Origin: Straminergon stramineum
Lineage: Eukaryota; Streptophyta; Bryopsida; Hypnales; Calliergonaceae
Direction: 5' to 3'
DNA: 64,000 nucleotides
NCBI GenBank assembly: GCA_963920665.1
Contig: OY987272.1
Coordinates: 12,777,001-12,841,000, forward strand
In this document: positions 12,120 through 24,655 of the stretch, one piece after another
Layout of the letters: every line of letters begins with the position of its first letter
Position numbering within the stretch: the stretch's first letter is position 1
The notes under the pieces: model-generated
Seen by the model: only the letters and a program-made list of their open reading frames with translations
What the model was told of the DNA's origin: nothing
The model's database searches: none
Program-made: the position numbers and the translations under genes

Positions 12120-12278
12120 CAGCGGATGGGAGGCGGACAGCCAAACACCAAGGCGGATGCTCACTTTTTGAAGCACCAAACTTCTCTTGGCATTTCGGTT
12201 GGAGATTTTGGTGTTTCAGGGCGTGTGATATACCATTGGAAAGGTATTTCCAAGACCTTTTCAACGGTATATATGTGC
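12120..12278 (-). repeat. Third inverted hairpin unit, truncated by assembly gap
   Basis: Same sequence as the right-array units (GGCGGAC run, CACTTTTTGAAGCACCAAACTTCTC, then the hairpin at 12220-12276), ending exactly at the run of Ns. Confidence 0.8.
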
Positions 12279-12478
12279 NNNNNNNNNNNNNNNNNNNNNN
12301 NNNNNNNNNNNNNNNNNNNNNNNNNNNNNNNNNNNNNNNNNNNNNNNNNNNNNNNNNNNNNNNNNNNNNNNNNNNNNNNNNNNNNNNNNNNNNNNNNNNN
12401 NNNNNNNNNNNNNNNNNNNNNNNNNNNNNNNNNNNNNNNNNNNNNNNNNNNNNNNNNNNNNNNNNNNNNNNNNNNNNN
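12279..12478. other. Assembly gap, 200 Ns
   Basis: Two hundred consecutive undetermined bases. The open frames that cross it are meaningless. Its position inside a hairpin repeat suggests that the repeat caused the break. Confidence 0.99.
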
Positions 12479-12686
12479 GTGCAAGACTTTTGGCGAAGGA
12501 GGGGCCATCTCACGATTTAGGAGAGAGTAGTGGTTTTTAAATATAAGAGAGGCTTTCCTTATTTTATTATGTTTAATAGTATAGAAGTATACCGAGTGTG
12601 GCTTGAATGTTAGAAGGGTTGAGTACTACTAGTAATTCATTGTACTCATGATGAATTTTGATTTGTTTTGAAGTTCTAAATATATC

Positions 12687-12690
<4 letters not shown>

Positions 12691-12735
<45 letters not shown>
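12691..12735. repeat. (TA)n microsatellite
   Basis: Uninterrupted alternating TA of 45 bp. Confidence 0.95.
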
Positions 12736-12737
<2 letters not shown>

Positions 12738-13311
12738 TTGAATGAACCATTTGTTTTTCTTTCTTTTAAATTCATGCTATTATGATTTATGAAGGACACC
12801 TTTTTGTGAAGTATGTTATTTTCATGCTGATCTAGAAATTTTAAATTATAAGACCCTTTGACAAAACCATAATTTTCTGAAATCTCCTCATTCCATCCAT
12901 AAATCCATATTATTTCCCACCTCTCTTGAAGCATTGAACGCGATCTATCCCGCCCGTCCGCCCGACCACGCTAAACCAGCCGTCCGCCTGTCCACCCGTC
13001 CGCCGTGGAATCAGCCGACGTCGGATTGCATGTTCTATGGATTCAAAAATGGTCTCCAATGGTCAGGCCAGTTTGGGAGACTATAATTGTAGGAAAGAAG
13101 TCATTTGAAAACTGAACGCTAAGATTTCTAAGGGCTAGGAGCTGCAATTTTTGTGTCCCTTGCTTAGTAATGTATAGTTCAATGGATGGAAGGGCCTTGA
13201 TTTTCAAGGCTTTGTGCACTCATTTTTTATTATATTTGAACATTGTTCATCCGGTTTTCACATTTTGAATTTTATTCCAATATACGGAATTAAAATTTGT
13301 ACCTTGCTACT

Positions 13312-13454
13312 ATGAGTAAGGATTGGTCTGGTTGGTATGGTACCCCATCAACCGGTAAGGTAAAGTGCAAGGCTTGCAACTTGGTGTTTGCCAAGAAGAT
13401 TAGCCGTATGTTGAGCCATTTAGGATATGAAGGCCCATCATGTGTTCATGATAC
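13312..13454 (+). pseudogene. BED zinc-finger exon of a hAT transposase
   Basis: An ATG at 13312 opens 47 codons containing W-x2-W, then CKAC (C-x2-C), FAKKISRMLSHL and a downstream Cys/His, the pattern of a BED-type DNA-binding finger. The frame runs into GTGAGT at 13455, a good splice donor. The matching remainder of a hAT transposase starts at about 21657 on the same strand, preceded by TTACAG, so I read this as its first coding exon, now separated by about 8 kb of intronic or inserted DNA. Confidence 0.65.
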
Positions 13455-15990
13455 GTGAGTGAGTCTTTGTTCGCAATTGACGTCGGATGTTCGAATCCTA
13501 TTTCTTCGATCTAATGGGGCATTCCTGTGGAGACCGATCATTCACAATGTAGATGTTGGTAGCATACGTATTGTCGTACGCGTAGCATGCAGTAAATACC
13601 ATTTACAACACCCAAACGTGTAAACTAACTCGAAATATCGTCCCAGAGGATTCTAGTATGTTGTTGCAAGCCTAGATTATCCGTTCTACCGGCTTAAGCT
13701 CTCCTTTCTCTTCCTTTCTCTCTTTCGGAGCACTACAATTCCGGAATCCAATCCGGATTTAGTCTAATCTGGAATCTGGATTTGTCACTTCACACCCACA
13801 CTAGTTTTTGTTACCTCTGTTTTACCCTCAAAGGGTCCACATTTGATTGTATAGAGGGGTCGGGACTCACTACTCGTATTTCTCACACTCTCTTCTCCTT
13901 CTAAACTACACAAATTGCACTTAGACCAACTGTTGCACTAGGTCAAATCGGAAACACCCTCACAACTATCCGGATGGCCAATCTGGAAGGCAGGTGTGAG
14001 CCCTCAAGTTGGCACTTGGAACTCAGGGTTTTCTTTTTTTCGTTTTAGTCAGTATTTTAGCATAATTATATGCAAAAATGCATAAAAAGAGTGTTTGAGA
14101 GGTATTTGGTAGAAGTCCCTACCAATACAGTGAGGGGTCATCTTAGAAGTGTAGAGTATATAAAATACTCGAATTTCATACTTCTAAGGTCTAGTTGAGA
14201 GTCTGAGAGGTCGATTAAGTGTTTCCAAGAAAACTAAGGGTTTGAGTGTTAGCCAGTCCTAGTAGTTGTCCATGTTAAACTAAGTCTTACAATTGCATGT
14301 GACAAGCTGACTAAGTCTATTTTAGGTCTAGAGAGTCTAGTATAGGTCACTGTCCAATTCGTGAAGAATTTGGATTGGTTAGTTCTTATTTACAGATAAC
14401 TTATAGAAGAATTATCCAATCTGCAAATAAAGTGATGGGAGAGCGACCGGAGTATGAAGAAAGGTGCTTTTATTCTAAAAGCATGCCAAGAGCCGACATT
14501 GGAGCCGGTTGTTCCAAGATTCCCCGATATAAGAATAATTTCCCCCTCAGGTGGAAATTATAAGGGAATTGCTAATTTTAGCTTCCCTATGAATAGTGCA
14601 AAGTGAAATGTAATGTTGCACTTTGGTTTGGGGAGTTTCCTAGAAGCTACCCAAAAAGTTTCGGAATTTCCTGAAACAATTACAATGACTCCATGGGAAG
14701 TCAATTGCCTTTGAACATGGTCGTAAATTCTTAGGAATTACCCATGTTGCGGTAAAATCCCACTAAAAATTAGGATAGTGTGTTGTGTGCTAATAAAGCG
14801 TTCCACAAAGTTTGAAGACATTCTGACAGTCCTAGGTACTAGAATCGACAATGACAGTGGACTTTTGAAGAATTTACGACTTTACGGCGGGTTGACCGGC
14901 GTACTAGGAGATGGCGGTGTCCAAATGACATGAATGAGGGGTCTTTTCTTACTCCCACAAACCTTCTAAGTAATCCTAGATGGATGGTTTCATCAAAAGA
15001 AACAAATTACAAAAGTTAGGGTTTTCACCTTTCTTTAGAGTTACCGTAAGTTGATTTTACACTTACAAAGGACTAGGAAGAAGGGCGTAGGGGGTCCCCT
15101 CGGCTAATTTGGGTCTTCTAAAAACAATGGCGCAATCGTTTTTCAATTTGGAATTGTTCCCTAGAAGATAGGAGGGGTCCAACAGTAGGTTTGACTTTTT
15201 TATAGTAATTAGTGGTAATTCAAAGTTAATTTCGCAAATATCTTTTGGAAAATTGAAGATTGAATTTGGGTAAGACCTCTTTTCTTGCGTAACAATCCAT
15301 CTTTTGTTTAAAGAAAGACAATTTAGAAATACTTTGGGTTAATTAGTAAAATATCTAGGTTAATTAGGGTTATTTTCAAAATATCTTTGGAAAAAGATCT
15401 TGGATTTGATTTAGCCAAGATTTATTAGCTAAATGGAGAGGGTTCTAGAGAATTCTTCCATTAAACAAAGATTATTTTGGAATTACGATAGGGTAGTTTA
15501 GGAAATATCTCGGGATCAAAAGTAAATGTTTTTCCACCAACAACTTACCGGAGAGGGGCTTGGGACAAGTATAAAAAGCCCTTCCCTCGAGGTTGTCGGT
15601 ACCCTCATTCTTATATCTAACCTTTGCTTTCGTGTTACTGGCGTGGTCGAAGCATTGATCCAGGTCGAGATCCGACCTAAGTTTCATTCTAATTCTTGAT
15701 TTGCACACTTTGAAGGACGAGAGGGTCCCTTCAAAGTGATTTCTATTTGATTTCTTTAAGTTCTCAGGGCTAAAGCCTCCATTTTCTTTGAATTGTGAAA
15801 GTTTTGGAAGGGATAGACCTCCAAACTCTAATTTTGTTTAAGATTTCTTGAATACTAACAAATTGTGCTCATTACAACAGAATCTGGTTTTAATATACTT
15901 AAGGCGGTGAAGCTTGACTTTGCCAAAAGTTTATTAAACCAACCCTTACCTAAAATTCGTTGTATAATGAAGATTGGGCCTTTAATTGCT

Positions 15991-16112
15991 AAAGTTCGGT
16001 TTAAACGCTGTCATGCGTACCTCCTTTAAGTGATTAAACTTGGATACTTGGAAATTTTAGAGAATTAATCTTTAAAGTTCGGTTTAAATACTGTCATGTG
16101 TACCTCCTTTAA
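15991..16112. repeat. Direct repeat, 39 bp at 83-bp spacing
   Basis: AAAGTTCGGTTTAAAC(G/A)CTGTCATG(C/T)GTACCTCCTTTAA-like copies start at 15991 and 16074 with a few differences. Confidence 0.8.
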
Positions 16113-16649
16113 AGATTGACTTTCAAAATACTAAAATTTGATCTTTGACACCGTGTATACTTGGGGTTGCCCCCGCACGACAAAGCTTTGACTTTGAAAG
16201 ATTTGAAATTAACACTTGGGAAAATTTCCTTATTTGCATGCTTGGAAAAATGCTTTGCAGGTATACTAATTGAGAACGTTTGATTTAGTGAGAAAAATTA
16301 GAAAAAAGTAATCAAAATTGTTTAGTTTGAATTCTTGATAAAATCCTTAGTAGTAGTTATAGAAAACCAAGATTTAGATTAGTTGCCCTTAGTTAGAGTC
16401 ATTAAAAGAGATTTTAATTAGTTTAGAATACTTAGTTGTTTTAACCTTTTCCCACAAATCCCAAAAAATTAGATTGTTAGTTTAGAATTTAAGAAGTTCC
16501 CAAAATTCCCCCAAAATTGATTAGTTTTAGAGTTAATTAAGTCTGAAAATTAGATTAGATAAAAATCCATTAGATTAGTAAAAGTTTCCCAAACCAGTGA
16601 TCAAAAAATGAGCATAACTCGAGACACTAGATCTGGTGGTTAATCAATC

Positions 16650-16885
16650 AACGGGGATAAAGACAGAGGGAGCCAGCCTAACAGAAGAGGGAGCCAGCCC
16701 AAACGAAAGAAGGAGCCAGCCGATCAGGGAGTCAACGGGGAGGGGACAGCCGGTAGCGCCTCGCCACGTGGCGGAAGCCCGGCAGTCAGCAGGGAGCCGG
16801 CAGACATGGGCTCGAGGGGAGAAGACAGGGAGCTGCTTGGGAAGACAAGGAGCTACTCAGAGAAGACAGGGAGCTGCTTGGGGGT
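16650..16885. repeat. Short GC-rich tandem repeats
   Basis: GGAGCCAGCC recurs at least three times, then GAAGACA(G/A)GGAGCT(G/A)CT(T/C) recurs three times. A 92-codon frame across this stretch (16636-16914) is low complexity and not supported as a gene. Confidence 0.7.
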
Positions 16886-19259
16886 GGAGTCCTTTGAGTG
16901 ATCAACATTACTAAAACTCAGATTTGCAACTACTGATCATCTTGAAACTGGTACGTATGAAGCTAAGGCAGTGGTAGCCATGCACAAAACTTTCGATTAA
17001 ATTTGCAAGAATTCTCTTTTCCTCCATAGCTAACACAAATTCTAGAAAGAACGAACACACCAAAACAACAAGCAAGGAAGATGGAGTGAAGGACTTTTGA
17101 GAGTAGGAAGAAGGAAGGAGAGAAGGAATCTAGATAATTAATGAGGTGAGAATCGTTTAAATTTGATTTTATTCTAATTACTATTCACTAAGTTGTTGGT
17201 TAGTCATTGATTAGGATTCTTTTAGGAATTAGAAGGCTAGGCTTTGGTTAGGTTTTGTTTTGTTAGGCTTAATAAGACAAATAGATAAAGACAAAACGCC
17301 AACTAATATCTTTTGAAAGATTAGGGAATTACGAAATAATTAGGATTTATTAGATTTGATTTGATTTAGTGGATTTAAAAGGTTTTGAGGTATTAAAATA
17401 ATTTCTAATTATTTTAAATACAACCAAAATTAATAAAATCCCATAACCATTAGTTGGAAAAGAAAAATTGAAATTGAAAAACAACATTGAACAAGAATTG
17501 ATTTCAAATGGCGTCATGAATTAGCGAAATGGAGGATGGAACGGGATACTATGAAACCATTCACCTCATAATCCTCGAGGACGGTACAATCGATCACTTC
17601 ATGGGAAAGGTACATTAAAATTCTTTATATTTCATTTCTTTTAATTTCAATTTGATTAAAATCTCACTTGACGAAATAAACCATTGGAAACTTTAGGAAG
17701 ATTAGAAAAGAAAATTAACATTTAAGATTAAAATTATTCGTTTAGAATAAAAAATAATTAATGAATGAAATTTAACTCGTTAGACTTTTAAAACAAATTT
17801 CATTCATTAATAATTTTTTAAGAATTTAGTTTTTTGTGTTTTACCTTGTTGGAAAGGTAATTTCTGAATTTTCATAAAATCCTAAAAATACTAATTTTAG
17901 AATAGAAAATTTAGTTTACGATAGATTAGAAGATAATTAAAAAGAATTTCTAAAGAATCTTTAAGGAATCATTTAAATTAGGAATCAATTAGGGAATCTC
18001 TTGAAGATTCCAGAACCTCTTTTCATTTAAAAAATACTTTAATTTTAAGTGAGAAAAGGTTGGATGAAGTTTGATTTCAATTTGGATGAAATTCTTTAAT
18101 TAGTAGTCAAATTAGGTTTAGTCTTTGAATTAGGTAACTAACATAACTAAAAACTTAACCCTAAAATTTAGATTTATTTCGAGTAGTTTTACTATTTTTA
18201 AATTGTGGATGAAGGTTGTGATATAGTTTAGGATCAATATTTCATCCATTCATTTCTTTTATTAGGAAAGTCAGAATTTAACTTACTTTACCATTCTGGA
18301 AAGGACAAATTACATTCTATAAGTAGGTTAGATTGATGTTAGTTTGGATTTATCTTTTGATTAGTTATTTGATTTAGTTAACCATAGTTTAAAATTTAGG
18401 ATTTAAATGATTTAAGTTCAATTTGGATATTTAAAAACAAAGTGTCCATTGCTTAGAAGGCGCGAATTGAACTTAAATTAGAAACACCCTAAGGAAATTA
18501 ATTTAATAGGTCGTTAGAACCCGTGTGCACGTTTTAACTCGAAGGGTGGAGTTTAAAACACTCACAGCAGGTCACTCAGAGCTGTAACAAGTCTTGCCCA
18601 CTACAATGACAAACCAACAGAAACCGGAACTGACCCGGAGGTTGTTAATCGTTTGCTAGACTGATCCTTGGGTTTGGCTGACCTTCCAGTAAGTGGTATG
18701 TGGCTTTCTTCCGCTGGTGGTTGCTTATCTCTGCACAGAACCCTCCCTGGCATTCTGGACCCGCACCTACACCACTCCTAATTGGATTCCCGTTCCGGGA
18801 GTTTAAAGACACATGCTCAAGACTACAATTTTCAGATCTAGGTTACGACACAAACTCTCCTCTCATAAATCAGATCCAAGCCCCTTCAAATCCGGATTCC
18901 TCCTTTCCTCCTCCTCAATTACACTTCACACACTCACTAGGAAACACAAGGAAGCTGGATATACGACAGATCAATCCCTAAGTGTCCACTTGGTGGCTCA
19001 GATTAAAATAAGGATGACAAAATACAAACTATAACGCTAGGATGGAATGAGTGGCAAACAACTTGCTTCACCCTTTAAAACTTCAAAAACATCCAAAGCC
19101 AAAAAGGCAAAAAGGCCACCCGGAAATCCACATGACCACTCACAAACTCCCCGAAAAATCCAGAAAGTGAGATCCTACAAATCCGGAACCCAGTCCCACA
19201 CCTGGAAATCCGGATCCGGTTCAAAATTAATATCCTATCTACCTAAAGAAAGATCCTAT

Positions 19260-21242
19260 TTATTTCCCCTTCCGCGCTTTCTTCTGGCTGCTCCCGCCTT
19301 GACTCGGTGGTGCTCGCGTGGATGACCTTGGTGTTGCCTTCGGGGTTGCCTTGATGGGGGTCATCCGTAAAGCCGCCCGGGTCTGTATCTTCTAGATTTC
19401 TGGAGAGTAGTCTGCTTCTTCCTTGTCCTCGTCCTCCGATCCAGTCCGGTATTCTTCCTCCTCAAATTTCTCAATCTGAGTTATCTCCCTCTCATTCTCC
19501 TCGCCTGAAGACGTCTCATCCAACACGATCGGCTCGATCTCCTTTCTTGTTTGTTGCTCCTCCAGCATATGCTCGAATTCCTCCGAATGAGACCGGGCCA
19601 AAGTCAACAACCCCCCAATCCGCTCTATCAATTCGCCACAGGCTTGGGTGTGAGGTGTTGGAAGCGGCTCCTTCTCCGGAAGATTGAACACCGGAATGGA
19701 TGGAGAAACCGTAATCTCTGGAGGTGCCAACTCCCGTGTAGTATCCGGCTGCTTGCTTGGCTCAGACACTGACTTCACGCTCCCCTGGATTGTCTTCTCC
19801 AACTGCTTGGAGAAGGGTTCCATCGAGTACTGGAGAGTCTCCCGTGGGGCTTCCGGTTTTGATGGTAGTGGCATTCAGGCAGTGAGCTTGACGGGAGTCT
19901 CCGTGTCGAAATGGATCTCCGGAAAGTTGGAGAAGTCTATTATCCAGTCGAGGTCGATCCGCCCAAGCAGCTGCCTCATTTCCTTAAGTGTGAGCTCCAT
20001 CCTTGAGGAGAAGTCCACGAGTATCCAGATCACCTTGGATCCGGTGAGGTGCCCTTCCTCGGTCAACCGGCTCTGGGTTAGAGCCACCTTCATCACCATG
20101 TCGCCTGGCTTGTCTACTAACCCGGATAAGTTCTTCAACATCTGTAGGGCTTCCTTCTCCCTTTGTTTCGCTGCAGCCATTTCCCCTTGCACCCAGCTCA
20201 GTCTTGCCTGAAGATCTGCTTTCTCCTTCTCCAGGGCTACGATCTGCTTCTCCTTCTGCTCGAGGACTTCCGGATTTGGAAGTTTCTTCAAAGCATCGAG
20301 GATGTCTTCCGGATCCGCCTTCAACTCCCGGCTAATCCTCTTTAGCAGATCCACTAGGTTCTCGTGGTACTCTTGCGCTTGGAGTACCTCGTTGAACTTG
20401 GTCTTGAAGAACTCGGATATACTTCCCTCCTTCTCCTCAGATATCTTCTGCTGAGTCGGAAGCTTCCCCCGCGATGTCAGATCCGTCGACTTCCGGTGCC
20501 TCCGCTCCAAGGGTTTCTTGTCCTCTTCCGGATCATCCTCCTCTTCTACCGGTGGCTGCTTGGCTATCACTTCTTCCATTAGGCCGTATTAGAGGATGGT
20601 TGCTCCAGTATTGTACTCCACTATTTCCGCATCATTGAGAAGCTCTGCGTGGTGGTAGAGATGGGAAAGATACGGCCCCATGGGGCTGGTCTTTCCCTTT
20701 CCTACGTTGGCTGCAAGCTTGGCGACTACTGATCCAATCACCTTGCCCCAACTGACTAGTCTACCCTCAAAAGCACCAAAGATGGTGTTGGCTACCGTAA
20801 CCATAATCCGGATAGGCTTTTCCGGATACACGATGGGGATTAAGAACTCTAGAACATGCCTTTGTCGTGCATCTAGGCAGTCACTAATCGCATACCCTTC
20901 TTTGGAATGGGCTGTGTTCTTGAATTTCCCGACCGTAAACTTGTCGGTCCGGGAAGCTAAATCGGATCCCTTTTTAGGGAATCCATAAACCTTAGCCCAG
21001 ACTTCATCACTCCAGATTTGAGGCCTTCCTCTCACTATCAACTCATACTGGTTGGAAGCTCCTACTATCAACTCCTGGATCATCCAGTCGTTCTTTACAG
21101 TCCACGGCCGCATGAACAGACCCACACAGCCTATCTCACGGAGGTTGTCTTCTAACTGTGATCTCTCCCTCAGCCTTTCCGGAATGGTTGGACAAACCAT
21201 TCGGCCGGTGACCAAAGTCTTCCGGATATCTCCCTCTGCCAT
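19260..21242 (-). pseudogene. Plant-mobile-domain-like protein of a nested element
   Basis: One minus-strand frame of about 660 codons from the ATG at 21242 to the TAA at 19260-19262, with in-frame stops at 20589 (TAA), 19875 (TGA) and 19392 (TAG). The N-terminal 215 residues contain DEVWAKVYGFPKKG, then RQRHVLEFLIPIVYPEKP and GKTSPMGPYLSHLYHHAELL, which resembles the alpha-helical plant mobile/plant transposon-protein domain carried by many plant retroelements. The middle is acidic then strongly coiled coil (EQKEKQIVALEKEKADLQ). The tail is Pro/Glu-rich and ends in a Lys/Arg-rich, NLS-like stretch. The coding sequence is richer in CCGG than its surroundings. The frame opposes the hAT gene in which it lies. 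Function unknown; domain call tentative. Confidence 0.6.
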
Positions 21243-21656
21243 CTCACATTGCTCTAAAATCTGAAGACATTCTAGCTTCTCACCTGAGCACTAACTCACC
21301 ACTCTTTCACTCAGCTATGCACGCACAAAACAGTTGTTGGAAAAGAGGGAGAACAAATGGGAGTGGCTGGGTTAAGTACCTGTCAAAATATCGACCGTTC
21401 GTAAAGCCGACCGTTTACCCGTAACGGGTCCCTAATTTCTAGACCGGAAGTCTAGACAATAGGTTGTCGCTATCTGAGTTTCTGGAATCCGGATCCGGCC
21501 TAGATCTCGTTACGGATTACCTGAAGTGTTTTTTTAGTCTAAATGAGTTGTTTAGGCTAAAAGTGCTGTAATCCTTTTTACCTTATTAGAAATTTTGAAA
21601 AATTCTATATAGTTATATCCTTATAAATACTAACATGGTGACTTCTAAGATTACAG

Positions 21657-24655
21657 CTCGCGACACGTATGGTCGGGAGTGATTTTTCAAATGAGAGGGA
21701 TATGGCACGTTCTACTCAAGAGGACTCATGCGCAGCATCGGAAGAATTTGTTGGTGTAGGATTTGAAGTAAACCGAACTACAAAAACATCCAATGATTGT
21801 GACACTCCAAGGGCATCAAGTAGTAGACTTCAAAGATAGAGTAGTCTAGTGGATGGCTTTGATTCCGCAACAAAACGCAATTTGAATGCAGTGTGGGCCA
21901 ATTTCTTCTATGCGGCAAACATACCATTTGCCGTAGCTCGAAATCCGACATTTAAAGAAGCAGTGAAAAAAACAACCGAGTACCGTGGGCCCTACGCTCC
22001 ACCATCGTATCATGATTTACGCCATAAATTGCTTGACCAAGCGAAGACTGACATCAAGACAAAGCTTCATAGTTGGACCGAAGATAGCATTCGAAAGTTT
22101 GGAGCAACATTGTCTATTGATGGATGGAGCTCGGTTACCAATCGACCATTGATAAATGCCATGCTTGTATCTTCTGCGGGTGAGCAATTTTTGGAATCGG
22201 TGGATACAAGTGGAATCAAAAAGAATGCTCATTTTTTGGCCTCTGCCTTGGAAAGTTTATAGAACAAGTAGGCCCCACAAATGTTGTGCAAGTGACTGCA
22301 GACAACGCTCTTGTAAATCTAGCAGCATGGAATATGGTGTCAAGTAAATATCCACACATTTTCTTTCAAGGTTGTATGGTGCACACCTTGAATTTGTTGC
22401 TTCAAGATTGGGGGAAGCAAGAATGGTTGAAGGAGCTAGTGGAAAAAGCCCAAACCGTTGTGAAGTTCTTTAGATTGCGGTATATGCTGCTATCTATATT
22501 TCAAAAGCACAAAACAAAGAATAGCTTATTGATGTTGGTAAAAACAAGATTTGCCTCCAATTTCTTCATGATTTCTCGTTTGTTGAAGGTCAAGGTTGGA
22601 TTGCAACAAAGTGTAGTGGATCCACAATGGGTAGAATATGTCCTCAAGTTACGGGACACGAAGAACGCAAAATCTCGTACGGAGTCTCGGGAGGTGAAGA
22701 AGACAATTTTAGATGAGCATTTTTGGGCCCGTGCCACTAATGTTTGAGAATTGATGGCTCTTGTGGTGTTTGGTCTACGTGATTTGGATGCAAAGACACC
22801 ATGCATGGGCAAGGTGTTGCACATCATGAGGAATTTAGAGAAGCATGTCTTCTCTTTACGACAAGAGCCCTTTGGTTTGTCCTCGGACTTAGCCATTCCT
22901 ATCGAAAAGTCGTTTGGTAAGCGACGGGAAATGGTAGAGACTAATCTACATTATGCAGGAGCTCTTTTGAACCCTTACCTTCTTCACGATAAAGAACTAA
23001 TTGACGATCAAGATGCAACAGACGCATGCAAGACCGTTATCAGGAAAATATGTCAACTGGGAACTTATCTTGACATAGTGAAGGAGTTTGTAGCATTTCG
23101 ACACCAAGATCCTCCATTCCACGACATGTTGGATCCGGCCGAGCAGAAATTGTCGGCACATGCTTGGTGGGATTTTGAAGGTGCATGTGGCAAGCTCATT
23201 GCTCCAATTGCAAAGAGGATTTTGGCCCAACCGGTGTCATCATCTTCATGTAAATGAAATTGGAGTAGCTACTCTTTTGTTCACAACAAATCTTGGAACA
23301 AGTTGAAGCCAGAGAGAGTAGCCGATTTGGTGTATGTATACACCAATTCAAAAGTCATAGCTGCATCGAAGGAGAAGGATGAAAAGAAGTGGTACCATGA
23401 CAACGTGGAGTCCGAAGATTTGGAAGGGCCTATCTCAAAAGACGAAGATGATGAATTTGTATCTGATGATAGAGATGCTGTGAATTATGATATGCACAAT
23501 TTTGACGACGAAATGTTTGAGACTCCTAATCAAAACAATGAAGACTTCGGAGTCGTGGATGGAGACATGTACGAGTTTCGATTAGATGAGGATGATTGTG
23601 GGCTTGATGATGATGTACCTTCAATAGCTAGATTTGTGAATGGAATTGGATTCATGAGTAGCAAAAATTTTCTACCAAATGTGGAGGATATGTATGTAGA
23701 GATAAGGGTGACCAATAGGACAATGGTTGCGAATGATGGGAGTCTTGAAAAAGATGAAGTGATTCCCATTTCTGATGCTCCATCCCCGATAATGGCGGTA
23801 GAAAAAAATCACCAACATGAAGACAAAGGAGGATGTGAGGTGAACGTTCAGATGAACGTGTGCAATGCAATTGGTGCATCAATAGTGGTATCGGCAAGCA
23901 AGAAATGTGTTGAAGCAAATATTGGAAATGTCAAACCACACGAAGTACAAGACAATGTTGAAGCATGTTCGATGGAGTTAGGCAGTCCAATTTTTGTCAA
24001 CAATGGTGTTGGCAAAATGCACCTCATGGAAGATTCTCTCGAACCACCATGTAGCGCTCCTCCACATGCACTATTTGAAACCGGTGCCACGACATTGGAT
24101 GGTTCAAGGAAATCACGGCTTGGAAAAAGACATTTGTCTCCTACGAAAGAGATGGGTTCCGGAGGCAATCCAAGTCGAACCATTTTATCATGTACCAATG
24201 ATGATGATAAGGATGAGACATTGGCTTCAATGTTTATTCAACATCGGGGCCATCCACCACGCCATTCCTTGAAATCATTAGGCCAAACATCGCAATCTTT
24301 GAATGCAATGCAGTTAATTATTCAAGGAGCGCCAAAAGCAAAGATATCAAAGGGTGAAGACTCCATCAAAGCTCGTAAAAAAAGAATAATGCAACCCTTT
24401 GCTACCTCTCCAAGCAAGAGACCGAATGTGGATAGAACCCCACTTGATACCTATCAAGTTTCTTCAAAGAAGAAAATGAAAACAATCCCTAGTCTTAAGG
24501 AAGGCATTGATAAGGCTATATTAAGAGCCAAAATGGAGAAGAAGACCGGTAGATTAATGAGATCATTGACATCTATACAAGTACAAGAAGGAATGAAAAT
24601 TGTACAATCTTCATTAAACGACATGGAAGAGACATCTAGCGATGAAGACGACTGA
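21657..24655 (+). pseudogene. hAT transposase, catalytic and dimerisation exon
   Basis: After the acceptor TTACAG (21651-21656) the frame reads MVGSDFSNERD, then FDSATKRNLNAVWANFF and LSIDGWSSVTNRPLINAM, the DUF659-type core of plant hAT transposases. A frameshift near 22255 moves the reading to a second frame: VTADNALVNLAAWNM, then a C-terminal hAT dimerisation region with AHAWWDFEGACGKL, SSSC, NWSSYSFVHNKS and RVADLVYVYTNSK. In-frame stops are TAG 21837, TGA 22745 and TGA 23255; the last falls where hAT proteins usually have Arg before NWS. A long acidic, low-complexity tail (23380-24655) follows. With the BED exon at 13312 this is a complete but dead hAT gene. Confidence 0.82.

Larger units (their letters stand above)
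13455..19259. other. Insertion or giant intron inside the hAT element, non-coding part
   Basis: No reverse transcriptase, integrase or protease frame is visible. Small repeats are: a 39-bp motif beginning AAAGTTCGGTTTAAA at 15991 and again at 16074, and GGAGCCAGCC and GACAGGGAGCTGCTTGG repeats at 16650-16880. TATAAAAAG at about 15571, followed by a GC-richer stretch, may be a promoter. No pair of long terminal repeats was found by eye. With the plant-mobile-domain-like frame at 19.3-21.2 kb, this looks like a non-autonomous retroelement or nested insertions. Confidence 0.45.

Noticed and set aside
12071..12530. Frames running through the N gap
   Set aside because: Most codons are undetermined bases.
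13455..21656. Complete LTR retrotransposon
   Set aside because: No reverse transcriptase, integrase, primer-binding site or matched long terminal repeats were found by eye; only a carried pseudogene is supported.
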